Assembly (NCBI GenBank): GCA_025361325.1
Contig: JANYAL010000101.1
Location: forward strand, 1-15,443
Origin: Bacteroidota bacterium
GTDB taxonomy: Bacteria; Bacteroidota; Bacteroidia; Chitinophagales; Chitinophagaceae
DNA: 15,443 bases
Direction of reading: 5' to 3'
The notes beneath the pieces are model-generated. The model was not told the origin of the DNA. It saw only the letters and a program-made list of their open reading frames with translations, and searched no databases. The translations under genes and the position numbers were made by a program. This document shows, in pieces, positions 6,439-13,479 of this stretch (the first letter of the stretch is position 1; each line of letters opens with the position of its first letter).

Positions 6439-7344
6439 CTATAATTTTTCTACGTCTACTGTCCATGCACTACCGCTGAACACTTTATGTACGGTAGAAA
6501 AATTATCCATATTCAATGCAAAGGAGACCTGCATAAGGCTGTTGAGATAAAGCAGCGGTTTCCCTTTTGCCACGCTGCCAAAAGTTTCCGTATAAGGCAT
6601 CCTGCCTTCATATACTTTTATCCTGCTATGATAAATAACCACATTAAAAACATCACCCACGTTAGGGTTTAGGTGATCAAATAGATCATCCGGGATATTG
6701 GTCCAAATATTTCCATACTGTATATCCAATATTGCGATGGTGCCCTTAAGTTTTTTTCCTTCCAGCACGGCTTTCTGGTAGGGGAGCGACACAACCTGTT
6801 TAGGCAATGATGGTCCAACCTGTTCATAAGAAATGACCCCTGCAGCCAGCCGGGCAGCTGTATAGGCATACACATCGCGCCCATGAAAAGTATATGATTT
6901 CTCTGAACCCTTCCTGCGGTTAACCGATTCATCTATCTGCCTGATCTCTGCTATACCGAGTGACTGGGCGACAAGCGTGAGTGTACCGTTATCCGGCGTA
7001 ACAATAAAATGTCCTGTACCTGTCTTTAATACAACCGATTTCCGGCTGGTACCTACACCGGGGTCAACCACCGAAACAAATACAGTACCGGATGGCCAGT
7101 AATTAACCGTTTGTTCCAGCCGATAGGCAGCTTCCCATATGTTGTAAGCCGGGATCTCATGGGTAAGGTCAAAAAGCTTAAGGTCGGGCGATACGCCCAT
7201 GGCAACACCCTTCATGGCAGAAACGGCGCCATCCTTTAAACCAAAGTCGGTCTGGAATACCAATATCTTGTTCTGGGCAAACGAAAAAACAATGGCCAGG
7301 GAAAACAGAAACGCCAGGCAAATACATTTCATGTACCTGTTCAT
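6439..7344 (-). CDS. SAM hydroxide adenosyltransferase (SAM hydrolase, DUF62/fluorinase family) with signal peptide
   Basis: A 301-residue member of the SAM hydroxide adenosyltransferase family, which cleaves S-adenosylmethionine to adenosine and methionine using water and is related to fluorinase and chlorinase. The signatures are QTDFGLKDG (31-39), FVSVVDPGVGTSRKSVV (89-105), TPDNG (116-120), FHGRDVYAYTAARLA (153-167), GPSLP (177-181) and the C-terminal-domain YGNIWTNI (210-217). The proposed catalytic Asp-Arg-His triad corresponds to D94, R101 and H154; their spacing (7, then 53) fits the family. Unusually, the protein starts with a clear signal peptide (hydrophobic 8-22, ending SFAQ at 21-24), so it should be exported, away from the cytoplasmic SAM pool. 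The start may be M1 (7344) or M5 (7332); both keep the signal. It lies 97 bases downstream of the TonB receptor with a strong hairpin in between. Catalysis is predicted; the natural substrate in the periplasm is unknown. Confidence 0.9.
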   Translation of the reverse strand: MNRYMKCICLAFLFSLAIVFSFAQNKILVFQTDFGLKDGAVSAMKGVAMGVSPDLKLFDLTHEIPAYNIWEAAYRLEQTVNYWPSGTVFVSVVDPGVGTSRKSVVLKTGTGHFIVTPDNGTLTLVAQSLGIAEIRQIDESVNRRKGSEKSYTFHGRDVYAYTAARLAAGVISYEQVGPSLPKQVVSLPYQKAVLEGKKLKGTIAILDIQYGNIWTNIPDDLFDHLNPNVGDVFNVVIYHSRIKVYEGRMPYTETFGSVAKGKPLLYLNSLMQVSFALNMDNFSTVHKVFSGSAWTVDVEKL

Positions 7345-7355
7345 GATGAGGTGTT

Positions 7356-7393
7356 TTAAAAATAGCCGGCAACCTTACAGTTGCCAGCTATTT
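7356..7393 (-). terminator. Intrinsic terminator or attenuator between the TonB receptor and the SAM hydrolase
   Basis: On the minus strand AAATAGCTGGCAAC (7393-7380) pairs with GTTGCCGGCTATTT (7373-7360) over 14 positions with one T-G wobble, around a 6-base loop, and a run of five T overlaps the end of the stem. It sits 49 bases after the receptor stop. The far side of the stem ends only 15 bases before the SAM hydrolase ATG, so the same hairpin lies in that gene's 5' leader. Confidence 0.8.
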
Positions 7394-7441
7394 GATTCAA
7401 AAAGCACTATTATTAAATTTATTATTCAACCCATGAAGGCA

Positions 7442-10291
7442 TTAGAAATTAAATGCCAGCTTGGAGAATATCCGCATCCCGTTGAAACCCATCTGCACAG
7501 AATCCCAGGGGCCACCCGATTCGTTATCACCAGCCCAGCCTTTAGCCCGCTGATTAACACCAAGATCAGGATGTTCATTGAACAGGTTATCGGCTCCCAG
7601 GAAGATACTTACATTCTTGGTGAACCGGTAGGTGAAGTAAACATCGGTTGTGATCTTGTTGTTGAAATTGAATTCCTCGGGTACCAGCACATTGGGGTCC
7701 AGGTCTGTGGGCACCTGCGGGTTGATACCCGTACTGTTTGGATTAGACGGCGTGGAGGTACCGAAGCCGAGTAATTTTATCTTTCCGAAATAGGTCAGGT
7801 GTGTACCCACACCATATTTCTTGTAATCATATTCCAGGCTCAGGGCCATCTTCAATTTGGGAGCAGAGGATAACAGGAAGGCCTCTTCCCTGTCGCTGAA
7901 AAAAGTCTTTTGGTTGATCACGGTACCGTTCAGTGCAGCAGGCACATGAACAGCATCAACAGTCATTTGCTGATAGTTGCCTGCCAGCAAAACCCTTAAA
8001 CTACTGTTGGAACAGAGTTTCCTGGAATAATCAGCAACGATGTCCACACCATAGTTAGTGGTATTCACCGCATTATCGAAGAACTGTGCAGTTGCCACAC
8101 CTATTGCCGCCAGTTGTGAAGTAAAGGATACCGGCAGGGTATTGTCATCCTTACTGAACAAACCGGATAATACGATCCTGTCCTTCACCTTAACCATATA
8201 ACCATCGGCCGTAAACGTCAAGCCCGAAACCGGCTTCCAGCTAAACCCGATACTACCGTTCAGGGAGGTTTCCTGTTTCAGGTTGGGGATACCTGCTGCT
8301 TTTGTAATGGCATCTCCGTTGCGGGCGATACGGGATTGCACCAACTGCCCACCACTGAAAGAAGTGAGCGTATTGCTGAAATTGATCTGTTGCAGGGAAG
8401 GCGCTCTGAAGCCGGTGCTTACGGATCCCCTGAGATTGAAATTATCTGCCACTTTATACCTGGTGGCAAATTTAAAAGTAACTACGGAACCAAAATCAGA
8501 ATAATGTTCATAGCGAACAGCACCATCAAGCAGCCATTCAGGGCTGGCATTCAGTTCTGCATCAGCGTAAGCGCTGAGGTTAGAACGGTTGGCATCTATC
8601 ATATCAGCAGTGCTGAAACCGGGGAAGCCCTGTGAACCGGGGGCAGGAGCCCGGCTGTCCATGGTATTGGGATAATACACATCAGCGGTATGATAACTCT
8701 TATAAGAAGCTTCTTCACCCGGGTAGATGGTATATCGCTCATACCGGTATTCCGCTCCCAGGCCCAGGTTAAGTCCGTCTGCAACTGTTTTAAAAGAACG
8801 ACTGAAATCAGCATTTACCGTATTCTGAAAAAAGGTAAAGCCTCCGTCATCAAAATGTGTTTGCGGGGCTATGCCGGGCATGGCAATAATGGAGGCATTG
8901 AAGGTATGGTCCCCGAAATAATGGAAATCGTTCCTTCCCATTGTATTACTGATATCCCAGTTCCATCCGTTATGGCAGACCCCTTTAAGACCTGCGGCCA
9001 TTGAATAGTCGGTGATATGAGTCTGGATATGCGGGTTATAGTAAATTTCACTGTCATTGGCTAAGCGCAGGATATCGCTGTTGAACTGGAGATTGCCGTT
9101 GGCATATACCGGGAAACGCTCAGGTTTTGCACTCCAGTTACGTGAATAGGCATACGCATCAGATTCCTTGTAATTATATCCCCCAAAAGAATAGAAGGTC
9201 ATTTTTTTATCCGCTCCGGTAGGAACCTCCATATTATACATGCCGCCAACGGTGGTCACTGAACCATCTCCGAATCCCCTGCGGCCTGTATTGATATAAG
9301 GGAGTGCATTTTTATCAGTCTTCCAGTTCGTGGTATCCACCTGGCGGTAGGTCTTTGCCTGGGTCAGGTAATCCGCAGAGATATTTACAAAGCCACCGTT
9401 CTTACCAAGGGCAAAACCGTTATTGACCGATAAGGTATAGGTTCCGCCATCTACTTTGTTACCGGAATAATACTGGTTGCCTCCGTTGAAATTGGATGCA
9501 TTGAATTTGGGATCCCAGTAGCCCGACCATCCGGTATTGATGCTCCAGTGATTGACATCTTTCTTCAGGATGATATTCATTACACCCGCCATGGCATCCG
9601 ATCCGTATTGTGCGGAAGCACCATCGCGCAGGATCTCTATCCGGTCAACGGCAGCTTCCGGAAAAGCATTCAGGTCGGCCCCTGAATTACCCCGCCCCCT
9701 GGTACCGAACAAAGCAACAAATGCAGTTTGGTGTCGCCTTTTACCATTGATGAGTACCAGGGTCTGATCCGGGCCTAGCCCGCGCAGTGTGCCCAGGTCC
9801 ACATGATCGGCACCATCCGCACCACTCTGCTTGTTATAATTGAAGGAAGGCGCTGTCATGTTCAGTACGGAGGTAAGGTCCATTTTGGCGGTAGGCGTAC
9901 CTACCTGGTTGATCTTTATAACGTCTACCGGAACAGCCGTTTCTGTCTTAGCTCTTGCAGCTCCACGGGTACCCACGATTACAACATCGCCCAGGTCTAC
10001 CGCGGATGCTTCCAACCGAATCGAGATATCGGATTGCCCTTGTACAGGGATCAGTTGTATACCGTATCCGATACTGGTTACCTGAATCACATCATTTGCA
10101 CCGGCCTGGAGGGTATACATACCCTGGTTGTTGGTACGTCCGCCTTTGCCTGTAGATTTGATGGTCACTGTTGCATCAGCAACGGGGTTCCCCGTTTTGG
10201 CATCCAGTACTTTTACATTGACCGGCTTCTGAGCAAAAAGGAGCAGGGAAAATAAGGAGAGTGGTAAAGTGAAAATTAGCTTTTTCATCAT
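7442..10291 (-). CDS. TonB-dependent receptor with N-terminal carboxypeptidase-regulatory-like domain
   Basis: A 949-residue outer-membrane TonB-dependent transporter. A signal peptide occupies residues 1-21 (MMKKLIFTLPLSLFSLLLFA, then Q). A carboxypeptidase-regulatory-like beta-sandwich follows at ~23-93 (VLDAKTGNPVADATVTIKS; NNQGMYTL; VTSIGYG), typical of Bacteroidota receptors. DVVIVGTR (102-109) is a likely TonB-box region. The plug domain runs ~115-243 and includes LRGLGPDQTLVLINGKRRH (169-187) and DRIEILRDGASAQYGSDAMAGVMNIILKK (216-244). The remainder is the 22-strand barrel, ending in LGADNLFNEHPDLG and a terminal phenylalanine (LAFNF). There is no SusD-like partner next to it, so it is not part of a SusCD glycan locus. 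The transported ligand is unknown. The neighbours on the same strand are an exported peptidase and an exported SAM hydrolase. Its upstream region holds a 54-bp palindrome. Confidence 0.95.
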   Translation of the reverse strand: MMKKLIFTLPLSLFSLLLFAQKPVNVKVLDAKTGNPVADATVTIKSTGKGGRTNNQGMYTLQAGANDVIQVTSIGYGIQLIPVQGQSDISIRLEASAVDLGDVVIVGTRGAARAKTETAVPVDVIKINQVGTPTAKMDLTSVLNMTAPSFNYNKQSGADGADHVDLGTLRGLGPDQTLVLINGKRRHQTAFVALFGTRGRGNSGADLNAFPEAAVDRIEILRDGASAQYGSDAMAGVMNIILKKDVNHWSINTGWSGYWDPKFNASNFNGGNQYYSGNKVDGGTYTLSVNNGFALGKNGGFVNISADYLTQAKTYRQVDTTNWKTDKNALPYINTGRRGFGDGSVTTVGGMYNMEVPTGADKKMTFYSFGGYNYKESDAYAYSRNWSAKPERFPVYANGNLQFNSDILRLANDSEIYYNPHIQTHITDYSMAAGLKGVCHNGWNWDISNTMGRNDFHYFGDHTFNASIIAMPGIAPQTHFDDGGFTFFQNTVNADFSRSFKTVADGLNLGLGAEYRYERYTIYPGEEASYKSYHTADVYYPNTMDSRAPAPGSQGFPGFSTADMIDANRSNLSAYADAELNASPEWLLDGAVRYEHYSDFGSVVTFKFATRYKVADNFNLRGSVSTGFRAPSLQQINFSNTLTSFSGGQLVQSRIARNGDAITKAAGIPNLKQETSLNGSIGFSWKPVSGLTFTADGYMVKVKDRIVLSGLFSKDDNTLPVSFTSQLAAIGVATAQFFDNAVNTTNYGVDIVADYSRKLCSNSSLRVLLAGNYQQMTVDAVHVPAALNGTVINQKTFFSDREEAFLLSSAPKLKMALSLEYDYKKYGVGTHLTYFGKIKLLGFGTSTPSNPNSTGINPQVPTDLDPNVLVPEEFNFNNKITTDVYFTYRFTKNVSIFLGADNLFNEHPDLGVNQRAKGWAGDNESGGPWDSVQMGFNGMRIFSKLAFNF

Positions 10292-10485
10292 AAGTATGGT
10301 TTAGTTCTCGTAATGGGAATAAATAACAAATAGCGAATGGGAAATTACATATAATAAACTGAATTCCATATTAAAATAGTACAAAGGTTATCCAGTTTTT
10401 GCTGCTTACCTGTGTATAACTGTACAAACAATATAAGATCAGTTCTCTTCTTCTACCTGCAGGTGGTCCTGGTCTTTTCAACTAT

Positions 10486-10539
10486 GCTATCCCTACGTCA
10501 TTAGTACGGTAATTACCGTACTAATAACGTAGGGATAGC
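10486..10539. repeat. 54-bp near-perfect palindrome upstream of the TonB receptor
   Basis: The left arm is GCTATCCCTACGT, C, then ATTAGTACGGTAA. The right arm is its exact reverse complement, except that A10526 faces C10499. The centre is AATT with no loop, giving 26 of 27 paired positions. It lies 195 bases upstream of the receptor ATG and beyond the DPP terminator, so it is in the upstream regulatory region of the receptor rather than in a gene. No T-run follows, so it is not a normal terminator. It could be an operator for a dimeric regulator, a repeat-family element, or a cruciform/RNA hairpin. Bases 10292-10485, the rest of the gap, show no gene and no clear -7/-33 promoter; AACCTTTG on the minus strand (10389-10382) is the nearest match, one base off the consensus. 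Confidence 0.9.
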
Positions 10540-10549
10540 GTATCAATAT

Positions 10550-10572
10550 GCAATTATTTCTTTTATAATTGC
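10550..10572. repeat. Short AT-rich inverted repeat
   Basis: GCAATTAT (10550-10557) and ATAATTGC (10565-10572) are perfect reverse complements around a 7-base pyrimidine loop. It lies between the 54-bp palindrome and the DPP terminator. It could be a small hairpin at the end of a transcript. Function is unknown. Confidence 0.5.
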
Positions 10573-10586
10573 TTTACAGCGGGTAT

Positions 10587-10616
10587 AAAAAAACCCCTGC
10601 ATTACCTGCAGGGGTT
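10587..10616 (-). terminator. Intrinsic terminator after the dipeptidyl peptidase gene
   Basis: AACCCCTGCA (10592-10601) and TGCAGGGGTT (10607-10616) form a perfect 10-bp stem with a 5-base loop. On the minus strand the stem runs into seven T (10593-10587). It starts 28 bases past the stop of the peptidase gene and should end that transcript before the TonB receptor. Confidence 0.88.
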
Positions 10617-10644
10617 ACCCGATCAAGAACTTTGCAAAAGATAT

Positions 10645-12861
10645 TTACCTTGCCCCCGGAGGGCAGTTTTTTCTTAAGAATGTGGTATACAAAGTGGATA
10701 GATGTTCGCGCGTTCCGGGCCCTTCTGAAATGTTGTGGGTACGGTTGGGATAAGGCATGTATTGGAACTGCTTATTGTATTTGATCAGTTCATTCACCAG
10801 CACCTCGGCATTCGAGAAATGAACATTATCATCGCCCGTTCCATGTATATACAATAAATTGCCCGCCAGGTTTTTAGCATAGGTGATGGGAGAACCGTTG
10901 ATGAAATCTTCTTTATTCTCCTGCGGCAGTCCCATATACCGCTCCTGGTACACATTATCATAGAACAACTGATTGCCCACGGCCGCAATGGCAATTCCGG
11001 TCTTGAAAATTTCGGGGAACTGGAACATCAGGTTAAGGGTAGATGACCCGCCACCGCTCCAGCCCCATACGGCAATGCGGTCCCTGTCGAAATAAGAACG
11101 ACTGTCCATCAGTTTTTTAAAGCCCATGGCCATATCGTGTATGTTGATGATGCCGATCTTCCGGTAAATAGCTTTGCGCCAGGCGGCACCTTTCAGCATG
11201 GGAGTGCCGCGGTTGTCGACTGCCACCTGCACATAACCATCCCCGCGCATATCACCGCTGTAGAGGAAGTTGTTCTGGCTGCCGTAGGTATCATGCACAG
11301 TAGAGCCGGCGGGTTCACCATATACAGAGAACACGACAGGGTACTTTTTGGTGGAATCAAAATTCCTGGGTTTATTGATCCAGCAGTCCAGCGTGATATT
11401 GTCATCAATGGTAACCTGCAGGTATTCGATATCGACAGTGTTGTCGGTCTTGACCGTGGCGGCGATGCTTTTTAACGGGTTCATGGGTTTGTTATCCGGC
11501 AGGGTGATCCATTCCGTCACATTGGGTGTATTGTGATTGGAAAAGGAATGCGTGGCATAATGGGCCATGGGCGCGATGCTGTATTCATGGGTGCCCCTGA
11601 GGTCGCCGGGAGTGACCAATTCCGGAGCTTCCGGCTGGGTCTTTACCCCTTTGCCCCGTGCCTTTTTATTCTCGATCCTTACCCGGTACAGATATTTCTG
11701 AACGGCACTGTTGAGGGAGGCGGAAAAGTATATATAGTTATTCGTCTCATCGATGGCTTTCATCACTTCAATATCATAATTGCCCGGGGTGAGAAGGGTT
11801 TCTGTTTTTCCATCGCGGCTGATCTTATAGATATGGCGCCAGCCATCTTTTTCACTGATCCATAGAAAGTCCTTACCGCCATTGATCCAGTCAAATCCTC
11901 CCGGCTCCCCGAATATATCAGCGGAATTCAGATCTACCCAGGCCTTGTCATGGTCCGTCCAGATCACCCTTGAACTGCCATCCGTAGCATTGCAATACAG
12001 GATCTTGCTTTCCTGCTGTTTGCGGTTGAGCTGCTGCACCATCAGTTCGTTGGGCCCATCCCATTCCATCCGTACCAGGTAATGCTGCTGGGGGTCGCCT
12101 TCGATATTCATCCATGTAATGGGGCCCGCATTGATATCCACCACGCCTATGCGCACCGGCGATGGGGATTCCCCTACTTTCGGGTATTCCACCGGTATCA
12201 CATGCGAATAATTGCTGTCGGTGGTGTTCAGCATATAGTAGTCCCGGATCTTGGAGGCATCCACCTGCCAGAAGGCAATCTTGTTACCATCCGGGCTCCA
12301 GCGGAAACCGTCCCGGCAGCCGAATTCCTCCTCGTATACCCAGTCGAACGTGCCGTTGATGAATTTACGTGTACCATCCTGCGTTAGTTTGGTCACCTGC
12401 CCCGTGGCGATATCTTCCACGAAGAGGTTATGCTCGCTTACATAGCCGCATTTTTTTCCGTCGGGAGATAACTTGGCGAACATGAGCGACTGCGCAGGAA
12501 GGCGCTTGCCCAGTTGGGTGAGTGTATGGGTGGCCAGGTCCAGCACCCAGTAATCGCCGCGGGTGTTGAAACGCCAAACCCTGGCGGTATTAGTGAATAG
12601 AAGCACTTCTGTATAGCCTGCATTGAAACTATATGCCTGCAATCCCAGCGGCTTCGCAGCCCCGGCCGGGATAAGCTGTTCTTTATTGACCAGTACGGTC
12701 TCGGCCTCTGTTTTGGGATCCACTTTTAGAATGCCGCCATCCTTTATTTTGGTGTAGGCATTGCCATCGGCCATCCATTTAATGGCACTACCCCGCTGGG
12801 CAAAGCCGATTTGCAGGGTGAGGACCAGGACGACCAGGATCTTTACTATTCTGAATTTCAT
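10645..12861 (-). CDS. Dipeptidyl peptidase IV-like S9 family serine protease, exported
   Basis: A 738-residue S9B prolyl peptidase expected to remove N-terminal dipeptides (X-Pro or X-Ala) from peptides in the periplasm or at the cell surface. I start it at the ATG at 12861 because MKFRIVKILVVLVLTLQIGFAQ is a clean signal peptide; an upstream in-frame start would add 18 residues that spoil it. The N-terminal beta-propeller carries DWVYEEEFG (EEE at 177-179), whose glutamates bind the substrate amino terminus in DPP IV. The C-terminal alpha/beta-hydrolase domain has the oxyanion tyrosine Y514 in SVYGEPAG, the nucleophile S602 in WGWSGGGSS, D678 in HGTGDDNVH and H709 in PNRTHNIS, so the triad is complete. 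The nucleophile elbow is GWSGGG rather than the GWSYGG of mammalian DPP IV. A strong terminator follows. The gene diverges from the S4-domain gene. Confidence 0.95.
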   Translation of the reverse strand: MKFRIVKILVVLVLTLQIGFAQRGSAIKWMADGNAYTKIKDGGILKVDPKTEAETVLVNKEQLIPAGAAKPLGLQAYSFNAGYTEVLLFTNTARVWRFNTRGDYWVLDLATHTLTQLGKRLPAQSLMFAKLSPDGKKCGYVSEHNLFVEDIATGQVTKLTQDGTRKFINGTFDWVYEEEFGCRDGFRWSPDGNKIAFWQVDASKIRDYYMLNTTDSNYSHVIPVEYPKVGESPSPVRIGVVDINAGPITWMNIEGDPQQHYLVRMEWDGPNELMVQQLNRKQQESKILYCNATDGSSRVIWTDHDKAWVDLNSADIFGEPGGFDWINGGKDFLWISEKDGWRHIYKISRDGKTETLLTPGNYDIEVMKAIDETNNYIYFSASLNSAVQKYLYRVRIENKKARGKGVKTQPEAPELVTPGDLRGTHEYSIAPMAHYATHSFSNHNTPNVTEWITLPDNKPMNPLKSIAATVKTDNTVDIEYLQVTIDDNITLDCWINKPRNFDSTKKYPVVFSVYGEPAGSTVHDTYGSQNNFLYSGDMRGDGYVQVAVDNRGTPMLKGAAWRKAIYRKIGIINIHDMAMGFKKLMDSRSYFDRDRIAVWGWSGGGSSTLNLMFQFPEIFKTGIAIAAVGNQLFYDNVYQERYMGLPQENKEDFINGSPITYAKNLAGNLLYIHGTGDDNVHFSNAEVLVNELIKYNKQFQYMPYPNRTHNISEGPGTREHLSTLYTTFLRKNCPPGAR

Positions 12862-12930
12862 AATGAAGGTTTTAAGGTTTAAAAATAAGGAATTCGCCGT
12901 TGCCTCCTTTACCATTGCTGTAAAAGGCTG

Positions 12931-12938
12931 TAATTTCG
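12931..12938 (+). promoter_or_regulatory. Imperfect -7 element before the S4-domain gene
   Basis: TAATTTCG differs from TAnnTTTG at one base and is followed by GTTG and the ATG at 12943. The 4-base spacing to the start codon is the same as for the aminotransferase gene. No -33 element is seen at the usual distance. Confidence 0.35.
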
Positions 12939-12942
12939 GTTG

Positions 12943-13326
12943 ATGGAAAAGGAAAAACTCAGGCTTGACAAATACCTCTGGGCCATCCGTTTATTCAAGA
13001 CACGCAGCCAGGCTGCCGATGCCTGTGACAAGGGGAAGGTGAAATTTGATGGCAGCGCAGCCAAAGCGGCCCGGACCGTACACGCAGGTGATGAATATGA
13101 GGTGAAGACTGAAGCCAAGCGCTGGATGATACGGGTTACCGCCCTGCTGGACCATAGGGTGCAATTTGCAGAAGCCATCCATTATTATACTGATATCACC
13201 CCGGCCGGGGAACTGGACCGAATCAGGTTCCAGGCCACCGTATTCAATACCGGTAAACGTTTAAGCAAGATGGGACGGCCAACCAAGAAGGATAAAAGAG
13301 ATCTGGATGAGTTCATGGGTCACTGA
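12943..13326 (+). CDS. S4 domain RNA-binding protein, Hsp15-like
   Basis: A 127-residue protein with an N-terminal S4 RNA-binding domain (residues 7-54: RLDKYLWAIRLFKTRSQAADA, then GKVKFDGSAAKAARTVHAGDEYEV) and a basic C-terminal tail with KRLSKMGRPTKKDKRDLDEF. Size and layout match E. coli Hsp15 (HslR, 133 residues), which binds stalled 50S subunits that carry peptidyl-tRNA and helps recycle them. The start is the ATG at 12943; the codon before it, TTG at 12940, is an unlikely start. The protein is cytoplasmic. The gene diverges from the peptidase gene 81 bases away and is probably transcribed alone. A heat-shock role is by analogy only. Confidence 0.88.
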   Translation: MEKEKLRLDKYLWAIRLFKTRSQAADACDKGKVKFDGSAAKAARTVHAGDEYEVKTEAKRWMIRVTALLDHRVQFAEAIHYYTDITPAGELDRIRFQATVFNTGKRLSKMGRPTKKDKRDLDEFMGH

Positions 13327-13368
13327 GTATGCAATCGGGAGGCCGGTACTGGTAAAGTTTGACATTTA

Positions 13369-13418
13369 GTTACCGGGACCTTTCGTTACACTTTTTATCT
13401 TATGCAAGGTCCCGTAAC
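13369..13418. repeat. Inverted repeat between the S4 and lipase genes
   Basis: GTTACCGGGACCTT (13369-13382) is the reverse complement of AAGGTCCCGTAAC (13406-13418) apart from one bulged C/G. The 23-base spacer is AT-rich. It lies between the 3' ends of convergent genes (S4 protein and lipase). No T-run follows the stem on either strand, so it is not a classic terminator. A perfect 10-base palindrome, TTCCCGGGAA, follows at 13433-13442. Confidence 0.6.
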
Positions 13419-13479
13419 TGACACATTACTGCTTCCCGGGAACTCAAGTTTTGATCACCTGACTTCTCTACCTGCCTCT

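Noticed and set aside
6356..6550. 64-residue + strand frame in the gap after the aminotransferase
   Set aside because: It overlaps the 3' end of the SAM hydrolase and lacks any motif or start signal. The gap itself (6293-6438) shows only a weak 5-bp hairpin at 6411-6424.
7442..10291. SusC/SusD-type glycan uptake locus
   Set aside because: The receptor has no adjacent SusD-like lipoprotein and no glycoside hydrolases nearby, so I call it a generic TonB-dependent receptor.
10455..10464. ACCTGCAGGT 10-base perfect palindrome
   Set aside because: Short palindromes of this length occur by chance in a window this size, and it has no evident partner site.
6439..12861. One operon of peptidase, TonB receptor and SAM hydrolase
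   Set aside because: Strong terminators follow the first two genes, and a 353-base gap separates the peptidase from the receptor. Only receptor-hydrolase readthrough remains plausible.
12862..12915. 18-residue N-terminal extension of the peptidase from an upstream start
   Set aside because: The ATG at 12861 gives a clean signal peptide; the extension would bury it behind polar residues.
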